A model generated the notes under the pieces. It was given only the letters and a program-made list of their open reading frames with translations. It searched no databases and was not told the origin of the DNA. Below are positions 1-10,966 of a DNA stretch of 64,000 bases, piece by piece. Origin of the DNA: Paracamarosporium sp. OC-R06-R3. Lineage: Eukaryota; Ascomycota; Dothideomycetes; Pleosporales; Didymosphaeriaceae. The position numbers were made by a program, and so were the translations under genes. The stretch covers positions 111,816 through 175,815 of the forward strand of contig JACVRA010000164.1 in the NCBI GenBank assembly GCA_019828545.1, given 5' to 3'. Positions within the stretch are counted from its first letter, which is position 1, and each line of letters begins with the position of its first letter.

Positions 1-2
1 CC

Positions 3-1265
3 CAATCTTTTCAGGAACCCAAGCTTAAATCATCGTCAACACTATCAAGCATAACTCTAAGGATAACAATAGAGAATTCGAATAACGAACGCTTTCGCAT
101 TGATTCCAATCCCACCTACACCCAAAAAGGCTCTCGCACATTTACGCCCCTTACTCCAAATCCATCTACCAGCTACACCGCTCTGTATCATCCAACGCCC
201 ACAACCCACCTGACAATACACACACACCACCTCCCCAACTATGCGAAATGGATGCAGTCCTTGCCCGATAATCTCCCGCTTTCTGCCATCAGCATCCCCG
301 GTACGCATAACTCGCACACCTACTACCGCGCATTGCCCTCAGTCCGCTGCCAAGTCCTCAACATCAAGACACAGCTCGAGAACGGGATCCGATTCCTAGA
401 TATCAGAGTGCAGCCCGCCAGCGCAACAGACACATCGAAAAAAGACCTCCACCTCGTCCACGGCGCGTTCCCCATCAGTCTAACAGGAACAAAATACCTC
501 GATCCCATCCTCAACACATGCTACACCTTCCTCTCCGAGAACCCCAGCGAAACAATCCTCATCTCCCTCAAGCGCGAAGGCATCGGCAGCGCAACAGACG
601 CACATCTCGCCTCCATCCTCTCAAACCACTACATCACACCCAACGCCACAAAATGGTACACCGACACCTCAATCCCGTACCTCGGCTCCATCCGCAGCAA
701 ACTCGTCCTCATCCGCCGCTACGAAGTCCCATCCCCATCCCCAGATCAACCCGGCCTCGACGCAACCGCGTGGCCCAACAACAGCGCCCACGCCCTCCAC
801 GGCCCCTTCTGCGTCCAAGACTACTGCGAAATAATGCACCCCTCCGCCATCCACGACAAATTGCAGCACTCGCTCGCGCAGCTCGCCCGCTCCGCCTCAT
901 GCACACACTTCATCCCCGGCGTAAACACAGACACCGTGAACCCCATTCCGCCGCACCCGCTCTACCTCAATTTCCTCTCTGGCAGCAATTTCTTCCGCGT
1001 CGGGACGTGGCCGGGGAAGATTGCCGAGGTGGTGAATAGGGGGGTTGAGGAGTGGGTTTGTGCGGGGCATTATTTGGAGGGTGGGGAGGATGGGGGGAGT
1101 GTGATGGACAATGGGGATGGGGAGGGGGTTAGGAGGGTGAGCGAGGGGGATGGCGGTGCCGGGGTTGTGATCATGGATATGGTTGGGGAGGGAGGGGATT
1201 GGGATTTGGTGAGGTTGGTTGTTGGGTTGAATATGGGGGTTTTGGAGAAGGTGAGGGCGGGGTGA
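3..1265 (+). CDS. PI-PLC X-domain phosphodiesterase, 5' partial
   Basis: The protein has the phosphatidylinositol-specific phospholipase C X-domain. The first catalytic-His block is SIPGTHNSHTYY, then LENGIRFLDIRV (metal/substrate region), the second His block LHLVHGAFP and ETILISLKREG. The family cleaves the phosphodiester bond of phosphoinositides or GPI-like lipids without calcium. The first ATG is at 252, but the same frame is open to the left edge of the window with no stop, and the residues just upstream (LPNYAKW) join smoothly to MQSLPDNLP. The gene therefore very likely starts outside the window, and 252 is only an internal Met. No intron is needed. The C-terminal 90 residues switch abruptly to G-rich codons and are Gly/Glu/Asp-rich, but end in a plausible conserved strand (VVIMDMVGEGGDWDLVRL). 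I see no Y or C2 domain, so this is the small X-only class. Confidence 0.85.
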   Translation, partial: QSFQEPKLKSSSTLSSITLRITIENSNNERFRIDSNPTYTQKGSRTFTPLTPNPSTSYTALYHPTPTTHLTIHTHHLPNYAKWMQSLPDNLPLSAISIPGTHNSHTYYRALPSVRCQVLNIKTQLENGIRFLDIRVQPASATDTSKKDLHLVHGAFPISLTGTKYLDPILNTCYTFLSENPSETILISLKREGIGSATDAHLASILSNHYITPNATKWYTDTSIPYLGSIRSKLVLIRRYEVPSPSPDQPGLDATAWPNNSAHALHGPFCVQDYCEIMHPSAIHDKLQHSLAQLARSASCTHFIPGVNTDTVNPIPPHPLYLNFLSGSNFFRVGTWPGKIAEVVNRGVEEWVCAGHYLEGGEDGGSVMDNGDGEGVRRVSEGDGGAGVVIMDMVGEGGDWDLVRLVVGLNMGVLEKVRAG

Positions 1266-1277
1266 GAGGGGTGTTGT

Positions 1278-1303
1278 GTGGTGGTGGTGGTGGTGGTGGT
1301 GTG
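1278..1303 (+). repeat. (GTG)n microsatellite
   Basis: About eight consecutive GTG/TGG units directly after the PI-PLC stop codon. Confidence 0.9.
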
Positions 1304-1911
1304 GGACGTGTGGTCTAGAGGGTAAGGCGGAGGTTAGATCGTGTATACTAGTATAGACTATTTGTTTGATTAAAGTCGTTCTAGCGTTAGAGAGTCGTTG
1401 TAGGTAGATAAATAGAGAGTCGGTACTGATTCACCTCACTGCTTGCAATTCACCTTGCACCACCCATATATACGAACCTGTTCCTCAGAATTCACCTTTT
1501 GACGCTGCCAAGTGATGTTATGCAGCCTGGTCCGTCGCAGGCGTACAGAACCATAATCATGGCGACACATGAAATACGCAACAACATATCTGGGGGACGT
1601 GCAGACGGATGGCAAAAGCTCGATTGGAATACCGGGCTGATGAGTAGGAGACAGTGAGGCAGGCTCACGCGATCAATGTTCGAACAGGCTTGGGTTGGCG
1701 GTGTGCTTGGGCACTCACTTTGCGATGATATCCTGCGAGTGTGTATTAATTTCTAGTTAGTTCCGAATCACATTACAAATACAATTTTTCGTGATCCATG
1801 GTGAATCCATCCTACAATGTAGCCCAGCTACAAGGGAAATTTTTATTTGATTATTGTTTTATAAAAATAACGATTACGTATCCTACCATTGACAATCTTA
1901 CAGATAGCATC
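1304..1911. other. intergenic, convergent 3' flanks
   Basis: These 0.6 kb lie between the 3' ends of the PI-PLC gene (+) and the GPCR gene (-). They are AT-rich in the second half. I see no open frame with family signals, no tRNA boxes and no repeat. Confidence 0.6.
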
Positions 1912-3373
1912 TCAGATAATGTGCAAAGAGCTTCTTCCACTCTCTATGTGTGCTGGCGGGAGACGCTCGACCCGAACCTCATACTCGACGTTTACTTGCA
2001 TAGGGGCAGAAGTCGTTGGTGGTGACTTGCGGAACTTGTTGCGCCACACGCTTTTCGAAGACTCGTTTAAGCCGTAGATGATAGCGTCGACGAAGCCTTG
2101 GATGACGATGCAAGCCTGTTATTATCAGTGCCTGTGATGCATGCAGCGTGGACATGGTACTGACCTTGTCAACAGTGGCGATGCCAAACGGAGCTGGCAC
2201 CCCAGTCACACTTTGGTATATGCGGATCGATGTCGGGATCGTCCAGATCAGCATGTAGGCAAGTGGATAGTACATCATCTGCTTTGCGAGCCTCTTCAGC
2301 ACGATACTTGGACGCCGCGGCGCGCGTATGTGTCCGTTTGTTACCGCGCCAGAGCCGTGCTGCTCAAGTCCGATGGTTCCGTCTTTGCTGGTTATATACA
2401 TAGAGGTTGAAGGGCGGCCTATGCGCCGCGATGGGGATCTGAGTCCCGTTTCGGTTTCGGATTCTGGTGAGACATTGGGTATGCGATGCGAAGAGCTTTC
2501 GTCTTGGAAGGAGATGAACTGCTCGTGGGCGCGGTAGATGATGCGGTATAGACGTATGTAGAGGCCGAGCATTATGAATATGATGATCCATCTAGGGACA
2601 AAGTTTACTAGAAGCCTGGTTTTATCTGAACCGAACCAACACCCTGTGGCAGTTTAGCATGTGTTGCTTGTCGAGAATGTCTGGAGCATTCGCTTACAGG
2701 CTCCTATGTTGCTGTAGCCATCCAGCCCAACACCCAATGCAGCCCATAGAATCGAGAAACCCCAGGGTAGACACCATAGTAGAATTCGATGTTCCTGTAT
2801 CCAGCTTGACTTGTGCTTGTGATTTGCAAGGATGAGAAATGTGCAAATCGCGATCATTAGTACCCAGTAGTCGGCTGTCTATGTTAGTGCCAGCTGAGTG
2901 TTTCTGAGAGCAAAACCTACTCTGAACAACAAAAAACTGTGTCATGAAGCCATTGAAGCTGCAGAACGCTTGGTGCTTTCCGATGTTGTACCCATTCAAA
3001 TTCGCCGCGCACGACGACAAGAAGTTGATGGCCATGAAGAAGTCCGAGATGGCGAGCCCCAGAATAAGCTGATGCCGGAACGTCCTCACTTCTTTGAACA
3101 ACTGCGAACGACTGGCATAAATCGCTATGTCCGCTAGGGCACTGATCGTCGACTTACACAAAAACTCAGGATGATCCATCCTGCACCCACAACACTCAGT
3201 GATGACACTGCGAGAATGACCTGATTAAGAATCTGTATTTGCTGAGGCGATGCTGGCGCCGACAATACAGCTCTTGTTGCAAAGTGGCTCATATTAGCAG
3301 TCTCCATTGTGGTGGCATCGGCTGGATGTGTTCTTGGTGGAGAGACACTGACTTTGTTAATGGCATTGTGCAT
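1912..3373 (-). CDS. cAMP-receptor-like / Git3-type seven-TM GPCR
   Basis: Five exons, complement(join(1912..2115,2165..2643,2698..2874,2921..3101,3158..3373)), give 418 aa in consistent phase with introns of 46-56 nt. The protein reads TM1 (VILAVSSLSVVGAGWIILSF), then EVRTFRHQLILGLAISDFFMA (TM2), CSFNGFMTQFFVVQTDYWVL, a tryptophan-rich extracellular loop, VPRWIIIFIMLGLYIRLYRI, a long third intracellular loop with Ser/Arg-rich sequence, then YYPLAYMLIWTIPTSIRIYQ and APFGIATVDKACIVIQGF. This is the pattern of fungal GPCRs related to Dictyostelium cAMP receptors and Git3/Gpr1, which sense carbon or other cues and act through heterotrimeric G proteins at the plasma membrane. The start could also be the Met codon at 3307. 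The ligand is unknown. The TM1-TM2 intron (3102-3157) was chosen because phase and length fit; a 35-nt alternative was rejected. Confidence 0.82.
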
Positions 3374-4462
3374 AGACAATTGTTTACGAACAAGGAGCGC
3401 CTTATCGCATTTCCCTTTTTGCTCAAAGGATTCGAGAAAAGTATTTTAATGATATGAGGTGGTGAAGTGCGTTGAAGTGCATGCTTATCTCTGATCCCAG
3501 GTACAAGGAAAAAGCAATTCTGGCCCTGGCATAACGACGCGCGGGGGAGTGTCTCAACAACATGATTGCAGAATGGATGCATGCGGGAAACGTTGTGTGA
3601 AGAACGACTAACAGTGGCAGCGGCAGAAATTGAAGGTGTACCTTTCGCCAACAAAGTTTAAGAAGCTTCACAATTCAAGAATTCTGATATAACATGGGGC
3701 ATGGTGTTCTTCGAATATGCATACCTCGCCTCACCCGCTGTCAGGCGGCGATGCGATTGGGGAAACGCCACCCCACGTTGTCTCAGGTGGGTGCTCCATA
3801 CTCGAAGCTTTGGCGATTGTTGGCACGGGTGTGCTTGGTAACGAAGCAAGTCAACGTCCGTGGCGTAGCACGGATGCATTTTGACGTGGAGGGCTCGCGG
3901 CGTAGTCCAAAAAGGAAAATCATCCGAGGCTGTTGCGCTGCGGGAATAGTGCTAGGAAATTATTGTGTCGAATGGTCTCTATCTGTTCATATAGACCCTG
4001 GACAGCGTGCCTGAACTGGATACGACGCCGTGGGGGATCTGCTACGCCGACGGCTATCAACTGCAGGGATGTCCGTATCAGCACCGAAGCAGACGACGGC
4101 CAAATCCCATGAGTCTGGATACACGCTATAAGCAATATAAAGTTTCGTAACGGATCCTCTCGTATAACAAAGCGTGGCTTCGTGTTACGGGGGACGCAGG
4201 TACCATCCGTAGCGACTTGGAGGGAAGGACTCAGAGCGACCACACAGTCTCGACGAGGGCCATGGGCGGGTACTCGATGTCTTCTCGTCTGATGCCTGAT
4301 ACTCGACCGGAACATGGCTGGGTGCGTGTGTGGTGGTTGAGCAAGGGGCTACAATGACGGCAGCCGTGGCTGGCCCGTGCGGGCTTCCTCGGAGGAAAGA
4401 GGCATGCCCGCGCCGAGTGCACGCCAGCGCTCGCAACATGATGCGGCGCCGTCCGCACGATT
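3374..4462. other. intergenic, divergent promoter region
   Basis: These 1.09 kb separate the starts of the GPCR gene (-) and mdm1 (+). Short open frames on both strands show no conserved motif and overlap each other. The stretch probably holds both promoters and 5' leaders. Confidence 0.5.
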
Positions 4463-7400
4463 ATGGCCCTGAAGCGCAGAGATGTAGTCCTCGCGTGCGT
4501 CGCCGTCTTCATCGCCTGGGGCTACCTGACCCACTACAGCCCCTCGCTCCGCTTCCTCCCCTACGCCTTCGTCGCCGGCGCCCTCGCGACCGTCGCTTTG
4601 CAAGCATGGCTGATGCTCACCACCGCCTGGGATAAGGACTTGCGAAACGGAGGGCACGTCGACTATGGCCCCCGCCGCGTCGCCTTCCTGGCACCCGAGA
4701 AATGGAAGGCGGAGAAGGCAGCGCTCACCAAGCGGTCTGGATACATGATGGAGCCGCTGTACCCCGCCTCGTTCGTTATATCCGACAGCATAGACGTCCT
4801 GCTCGGCCTGATACTGCGCGACTTTGTCAAGGGCTGGTACGGCAACATCAGCAAGAATCCGACTTTTGTGAACGAGGTCGATCGTGCTGTGCGGGCAGCT
4901 CTGGGCGAGATACGCGACCGGCTGCTGGCTGTGGACATGGTAGAGGTTGCCGTATCCCGGATTATACCTCTGATAACGGAGCATCTGAGGGCTGCATACG
5001 AGGCAGAACGGGTTGTTCGCGGCAAAAAGCTTTCCCGAAATGTCACTGAGTCCGAGGAGCTCGATATGGCCATCGCAGCCAAGTACAAGGATGGCCGAGT
5101 GCACCCTGCAGCATCTCTGGCATATTCAAATACAAAGCTCGTCCAGCAACAGCACTTGCGCGGCATTGTCGCTCGGTTGCTACCAAACATCATGCCTCGA
5201 AATATGACTACGAGCCCTGCCGTGAACGTCTTGATTAAGGAGATCGTGGCTTGCGCTGTTCTCTCTCCCGTGATGCAAATGCTTGCTGATCCAGACACTT
5301 GGAACCAGCTCATGGAAGGATATGTAAGCTTGTCCACTTTACGGACGGTACGGAACTGACATAGGCAGGGTCGATCTCTGCTCCAAGAACGAAAGACGGT
5401 CCGGAAGTTGCGCGCTGAGCTGGACAAGCATGCGCCACCTTCACCAAAGACACCTAAGAATGTGCAGTTCCCGAAACTCGCTCCCGGCGATAACGAGCGG
5501 AAGTTTGAAAGGTTCATTCGAGCCATCCGGCAGACAAACACGCTTGCAGAAGCCCGTCGCTTCAGGAGCGAGATCTCTGGGCAATTACGAAAAGATTCTA
5601 TGATTGAGGGCCAGGATCCTGTCCATCTGCGTCGATTGGAAACTGCAAGGAGGATTTTAGATCAGAAAATCAACAATCTGAGTGCTGGCGGAACGGTGCG
5701 AGGACAGGTCGCAGCTCAGGAAAAGCCGAAACATAAAAGAACGACGTCACGGTTCGAGAATGCATCGTTGCGCGATGTGCTGTACGATGCTGCTGGCCTA
5801 TCGTGCTTCATGGAATATATGGACCAAGTTGGTTTGATGCGATTGGTACAATTTTGGATAGTGGTCGATGGGATTCGAAATCCTCTCGAGCAAGACACCG
5901 ACGAACCTGTTGAGCTTAGTGGCACACTCTCTGCCTGGACGGATTCGGACAGAGCAGACATGGCACAGATCAACGAAGGATATCTTTCGAAGCCGGAGCT
6001 CAACATTCTCCCCCAAGCACGTCAGGCTGTGGCTACCTTTCTCAAAGCCGGTCGAGCTGCAACACCTGAACAGTATCACAATGCTCGGCGCACGCTTCTT
6101 CATGCCCAAACCGCCGTCTACGATCAACTTCAGGAGCCTTACTTTAGGCGATTCAAGAGGTCGAACCTGTACTATAAATGGTTGGCCATGGACGAAGCTG
6201 CAAATGCCCATAAAAGTGCAGTCAGCACTAAAATGGTCGCACAGACTCTCGAGAACCCTTCAGCTGTTGCATCCGCTCGAATGGTCCGGTCGCAATCCTC
6301 TCAGAAGACTAGTCTGGATGTTCCCGACCTTCGAAGGGCCGTCGCGTCATCCTCTGACCTCAAGACATTAGGGAAAGGCAGGGATCTTGACCCTCCCCCA
6401 CGGAGGTCTCTGGACAGCAGCGCACCTTCTCGAGCACCACTGTTTGATGATGACTATGATAGTGACCCCTTGGCCAACTCAACAGCAAGCTTAGACTCTG
6501 ACCCCGGGTTCTCGAGACACCCTAGCGACAACTCCAAAGCTGTAGATGCACTGCAAGCTGCGATGAACGATATCATGGGTGACGAGCCTGAAGGTTCCAT
6601 CTTCGCCGAGCCTACATTGACATCCCCACAAGACAACGACTCGACTAGAGGATCCATGGAGTTGCCGCGCGCAATTTCTCCAGGCCCTTTGAATATGCAA
6701 GGTAAAGATAGGTTCAAACCGAGTATAGCATCTCTGGGCCTAGTGGGTGAACCCAGAACACGCGGCGTTTTCAACGATGACCTTTTTGGCGACGAAGAGA
6801 AGTTTCTGGAAGATGAGATAGACGAGCCGTCAGAGCAGCGTGCAGCTGAGGAGGAAGGAATACATGAAGCTGCTCCTGGCGACCTTGGCTTAGCGGAGGC
6901 CATTGATGCGCTAACAGCGGACATCGAGCGTCTAGTAACGCAAGAATCTATCGTTGACTCGTTGACATCCAAAGCCGAGCTCACCAACAACGCTGCGGAG
7001 CTACGCATCTTACGGAAATCTAAATCTAGTCTACAACGCGAGATCCATCGGAAAGAATTACAGAGGCAGCAGTATATTGTTCAAGAGAGCGACAACAGCT
7101 TGTACGGCCGTGCGACCGTCTTCATTCAGTCAATCATGGTCGGCACTGAGCCAGATGGGAAGGAGTTCGCAATGTGTAAGTATCCGAACGCGGTGCAAGT
7201 GACATTATTAACTGGTTGTACAGACGTGATCGAGGTACGCAGGCGCGCCGGAGATCAAATGCCTGCCGCTGCATGGGTAGTTTCCCGCAGGTACAGCGAA
7301 TTTCACGATCTGAACAAGCGTCTACGATCAAAATTTCCTCAAGTCCGCAATCTGGAGTTTCCTCGACGACAGATGATGTTGAAGCTGCAGAAGGACTTCC

Positions 7401-8299
7401 TACAGAAGCGGAGGATAGGCTTAGAGAAGTATCTTCGGGTAAGTCATACACAACAGTTTGTTATACCCAGACTGACCATCAACTAGGATCTACTCTTGGT
7501 TCCAGCTGTGTGCCGCAGTCGGGAGTTTAGGGCCTTTCTTTCTCAAGCCGCAATCTCTGCCACAGACCCCTCAGCAAACCAACCAACCTCCAACGATTTC
7601 GTGTCTCGTATCTACAGTTCCGTCGCAGATGGCATGGAAGAATTCCTTGGCAACATTCCTGTCCTAGACCAGCTCTCGGTGGCAGGTCAAAACCTCATTT
7701 CGGCGGCCACCACCCAACTCGCCCACAGCAACGGAGCTCCCGGTGCCTCTCTCGCACCAGGCGCTGTTCTCGCTGTTGAGCCAAATACCGATGCGGAAGC
7801 TGAAGCCGAGTTACTTGCTTTCGAGAACAAGGAGCTGGAGCCTTTCGTGAAGCCTATCTGTGACATCTTCCTCGAGACCTTTGAACTAAACCGCGAGAAC
7901 AACTGGCTTCGTGGCCGTGCCGTCGTAGTCGTCCTCCACCAACTTCTCGGCGGCACCATTGAGCGAAAAGTCAGAGATTCGTTCAACAGCGTCATGTCTG
8001 AAGACAACATCGCAAAGTACATCGATGCGCTTAAGGACAGTATGTGGCCAAACGGAAAGATGAAGCAAAGTGTGGAACGTACACCGCAGGACCGGGCGAA
8101 GAGTAGGAAGGAGGCCGGTGTGGTGCTTTCAACGTTGGTTCCGGAACTAGCGGCGAGTGTGGTGGGGCGGTCGAACGCACAGATGGCAGCGAAGAAACTG
8201 GAGGCCACGGTGAATAATCAACGGTTGAATACGCATCTTGCTTTTACTTTGCTGGATGAGATGATTCAGGTACTTTTTCCTGATGTGGGGATTAAGTAG
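4463..8299 (+). CDS. mdm1: Mdm1-type sorting nexin (PXA-RGS-PX-NexinC)
   Basis: Four exons, join(4463..5323,5369..7175,7224..7438,7487..8299), give 1231 aa; introns are 45, 48 and 48 nt. Order of parts: an N-terminal membrane hairpin (residues about 8-55), a PXA domain (about 95-285), an RGS-like domain (about 410-555, beginning near FENASLRDVLYDAAG), a long Ser/Asp-rich linker, a PX domain (about 865-985, with WVVSRRYSEFHDLNKRLR and a Pro/Arg-rich loop before KEYL-like RIGLEKYL), and a C-terminal nexin domain (about 1080-1190). This is the architecture of yeast Mdm1 and animal SNX13/14/25, ER-anchored tethers at nucleus-vacuole or ER-lipid-droplet contacts that bind phosphoinositide through PX. 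Two introns are multiples of three, so the frame reads through them. Nothing looks broken. Confidence 0.92.
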
Positions 8300-8580
8300 G
8301 GTATAGGCGGTCTTAGGTAGAATGCAAGGTGCATCCATCTTGATCATAAACGAAGGACTATATTCTAGCGCCAGGCAAGTATGCCATGACGTGACTTACG
8401 CTTCCTTGCACTACCGGCTTTATCTCAAATTTCATACGCTTCAGGTTCGTCAGCAGGGCAAGGGGCGCGCACCAAGGGATCGAAACTAACTCCTGTTTTT
8501 GGACCAATGTACCCATCATCATAGTCTCAATCCAACTCCTCCCACTACTTTCGCTTGTTAGCGAACAAGTCGATATAGTA

Positions 8581-9603
8581 TTAACTCAATGCCCTCCTGA
8601 AGCACTCCCTGATCTTCTCAACCCATGACGTCTTTACCGGCGCCTTTACCTCCGCCTTTACCTCCACCTTTACCGGCGCCTTTACCTCCACCTCATCATC
8701 CCACACAATAAAAAAGGTAACCCCTTCTCTTTCCCTACCCTCGGGCCCCCTCTCTTCCAAATACGCCAACAGCCCCGTCTGCTCATACACAAACCTTAAG
8801 TCCCTCTTCAACACCACATCCACAATCCAAAACGCCACCCTCCTATTATACTTATTTATCCAAAACGTCGCCGGCCCACGATACTTAGCTCCCCAAGGAG
8901 ATCCATATAGCTGCGCTTCGACCAGCCGGAGTCTGAGGAACTCCACAAGCGAAGCAGCAGCCCATATCCCACTCTCCTTCGCAAGCTTCAAAAACTCCAC
9001 CAAATGTTCCAGCGAGCAAATCGCATCATTCTTCTCATTATCAAGCCAGAATTGAATCGCCGGCGATGCCCTAAGCAGCATTGTCAACAGGCGAAGATCC
9101 GCCGTTTCGTCGGCCGCACTAGTTGTGATGCTACTCGTGTGCATAACGCCCGGCGTCGAGATCAAGAGATTGATACTGCCAATGTACCGGCTCATGGTTT
9201 CTGGATCTGCAACAGGGAAGAAGGCTTCGAGGAAGGATGCGTGGACTCGTAGGTCCACTAGGAACACTATTCGCCTTAGGAAGTACGACCAGAATTCTGC
9301 GCGGAGTTGTCGGTTGACGGAGGCGAGGACGTGCGCTTTTGTGAAGCGGAAGCTGTCTGTTGAGAAGCCTTCGAAGAGGATTGAGTATATTTGGTTGCGG
9401 ATTTCGCTAGGGAGATTGAAGAGGGGTGAGATTTGGGGTGGAGGCTTTGAGGTGGGTAGGGACGGTTGGGTCGTGAGTGTAGTTGGACGTTCGGTCGCCT
9501 TATTGTTTGCAACGGCGGGTTCTTCGAGCGGTGGACTTCGGTTCATTGGAAGCATGGTTGGATGTTGTGACATGCGGAGCAACATAATGTTCGGCTCAAC
9601 CAT
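8581..9603 (-). CDS. hypothetical protein with LPSEIRNQIY motif
   Basis: A single exon of 340 aa. Residues about 60-75 contain FNLPSEIRNQIYSILF, a motif common at the start of F-box-like or DUF-type proteins in Dothideomycetes, where it resembles the first helix of an F-box. The rest has alternating hydrophobic helices and no catalytic motif I recognise. The C-terminus carries a Lys/Val/Pro-rich repeat encoded by degenerate 18-nt units. I infer a possible adaptor role only from the F-box-like motif; function is otherwise unknown. The start is the first ATG of the open frame. Confidence 0.65.
   Translation of the reverse strand: MVEPNIMLLRMSQHPTMLPMNRSPPLEEPAVANNKATERPTTLTTQPSLPTSKPPPQISPLFNLPSEIRNQIYSILFEGFSTDSFRFTKAHVLASVNRQLRAEFWSYFLRRIVFLVDLRVHASFLEAFFPVADPETMSRYIGSINLLISTPGVMHTSSITTSAADETADLRLLTMLLRASPAIQFWLDNEKNDAICSLEHLVEFLKLAKESGIWAAASLVEFLRLRLVEAQLYGSPWGAKYRGPATFWINKYNRRVAFWIVDVVLKRDLRFVYEQTGLLAYLEERGPEGREREGVTFFIVWDDEVEVKAPVKVEVKAEVKAPVKTSWVEKIRECFRRALS
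8638..8694. repeat. 18-nt tandem repeat in coding sequence
   Basis: Three imperfect units of the type CCGGCGCCTTTACCTCC, coding on the minus strand for VKVEVKAEVKAPVK-like sequence near the C-terminus of the hypothetical protein. Confidence 0.8.
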
Positions 9604-10108
9604 GTTTCTCGATGTTGAGGGAAATATTTGGGCGTAGAGGCTTAGGTTTTTTATTTGTTGAAGGTAAGTGTAACGTGTATATTATGTAAGCATGGTGAAA
9701 GGCTATCCAGGAGTGCAGTTACAATTATCGCACTGAATCACGTTGGGTTGGAGTAAAAGTTTTCGTTCCCAAAGTAGTATCTGCCTAAAGTATATATGCT
9801 TTGTGATCTCAGGCTAGGTGTTCAAACAAAGGATGATCACGTGACATAATCTGTCCTACAGTTTATCCTTGGCATGCCGTGTGAAATGATTCACAGTGCT
9901 CATTACTCGGAAATGATAAGTCCATCCAATCAAGAGACAATGCAAGGTTGATCACAAATGCGCTGCGCCTCTTCTAGCGGCACAGCAGGCTTACATTAAG
10001 GGGACCAACGACAACCAGACAATCACGTCACCACGACAAACACAACTCTACTCATTCGAAGGTTGTCCCTCCTCAAATCCGAAGTCAAACCCTCTCTCGC
10101 TTGTTGCA
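9604..10108. other. intergenic, divergent promoter region
   Basis: Half a kilobase between a minus-strand and a plus-strand gene start. It is AT-rich, with CT-rich sequence just before the methyltransferase ATG. I see nothing else. Confidence 0.5.
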
Positions 10109-10966
10109 ATGGCTTCCTTCACCCCCAAGCAAGCGATGGCGCGCGATGACAAGCTGTTCGGTATCATTGGTGCGGATTCCACCCTTATCGTCGCGCATCA
10201 CGAGTTAGATATTATCAAAGGCAACCCAGAATATGCCATCAGTGATGACGCCATCATACACGATGCAGCTTGTGGGTTGGGCCCAGTCACAGAAGCTGTG
10301 TTGAAAGCCTGTCCAAATCAACCCATCACAATTCATGCCACAGATATCGCGCCTCCAATGGCGGGCATCTACAACATGTTCGCAGAGAACAAAGGTTGGG
10401 CATCAAGAGTTATTATCATGGACTGCCAGCAACTCCAGTTTCCAGATGAGACATTTACCCACACATTTCTTTCCTTTGGACTGCCTATAATCGCCGATCC
10501 TGTCGCCGCAACTAAGGAAATATACCGCACGCTAAAGCCTGGAGGGACTGCAGTAACGGAATTTTGGTTGAGCATCCCGCATGGTGAGTCGGCTGGAGAA
10601 ACACGTCGCAAATTGTGGGGTAAGGATGCAAAGATCCAGTTTGAGCCAAACGAGAGACATTCGGACCCTACATACATTCCAGAACTTCTGAAGAATGGTG
10701 GCTTTCAAGGCCATATTCTTACAAAGACTGTAACAGCGACTCTTGCTGTCAATGATGTTGACGAGTTGGCTACTGCGATTTGGAGTGCTATTGGAGAGCC
10801 GAAAGGAGGCTGGACCCAAGAGGATGAAGATCGGTGGGATGATGCCATCACCGCTTACAAGAAAGTTCTCAGCCAGAAGCCTGGCTACAAAGTGGATTCA
10901 GAAGGTAACTTTTCTCTTGAGTCAGTGGCTCAAATTGCCATCGTGAAGAAGTCAAAAGAGACTTGA
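10109..10966 (+). CDS. class I SAM-dependent methyltransferase
   Basis: A single exon of 285 aa. Motif I is IIHDAACGLGPVTEAVL (glycine loop binding S-adenosylmethionine, residues about 49-65). It is followed by an acidic residue after the second strand (IHATDIAPPM), a motif-II-like segment (MDCQQLQFPDETFTHTFLSF) and the post-motif LKPGGTAVTEFW. This is the UbiE/COQ5-like Rossmann methyltransferase layout (Methyltransf_11/25). Stand-alone fungal members usually act in secondary metabolism or detoxification; the substrate cannot be read from sequence. No biosynthetic core gene is adjacent, so I do not place it in a cluster. Confidence 0.85.
   Translation: MASFTPKQAMARDDKLFGIIGADSTLIVAHHELDIIKGNPEYAISDDAIIHDAACGLGPVTEAVLKACPNQPITIHATDIAPPMAGIYNMFAENKGWASRVIIMDCQQLQFPDETFTHTFLSFGLPIIADPVAATKEIYRTLKPGGTAVTEFWLSIPHGESAGETRRKLWGKDAKIQFEPNERHSDPTYIPELLKNGGFQGHILTKTVTATLAVNDVDELATAIWSAIGEPKGGWTQEDEDRWDDAITAYKKVLSQKPGYKVDSEGNFSLESVAQIAIVKKSKET

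Noticed and set aside
3125..3159. 35-nt intron between GPCR TM1 and TM2
   Set aside because: Shorter than every other intron here; the 56-nt intron 3102-3157 keeps phase and gives the expected FCLFKEVRTFRH join.
4349..5541. Two minus-strand frames of 250-290 codons
   Set aside because: Antisense to mdm1; no motif.
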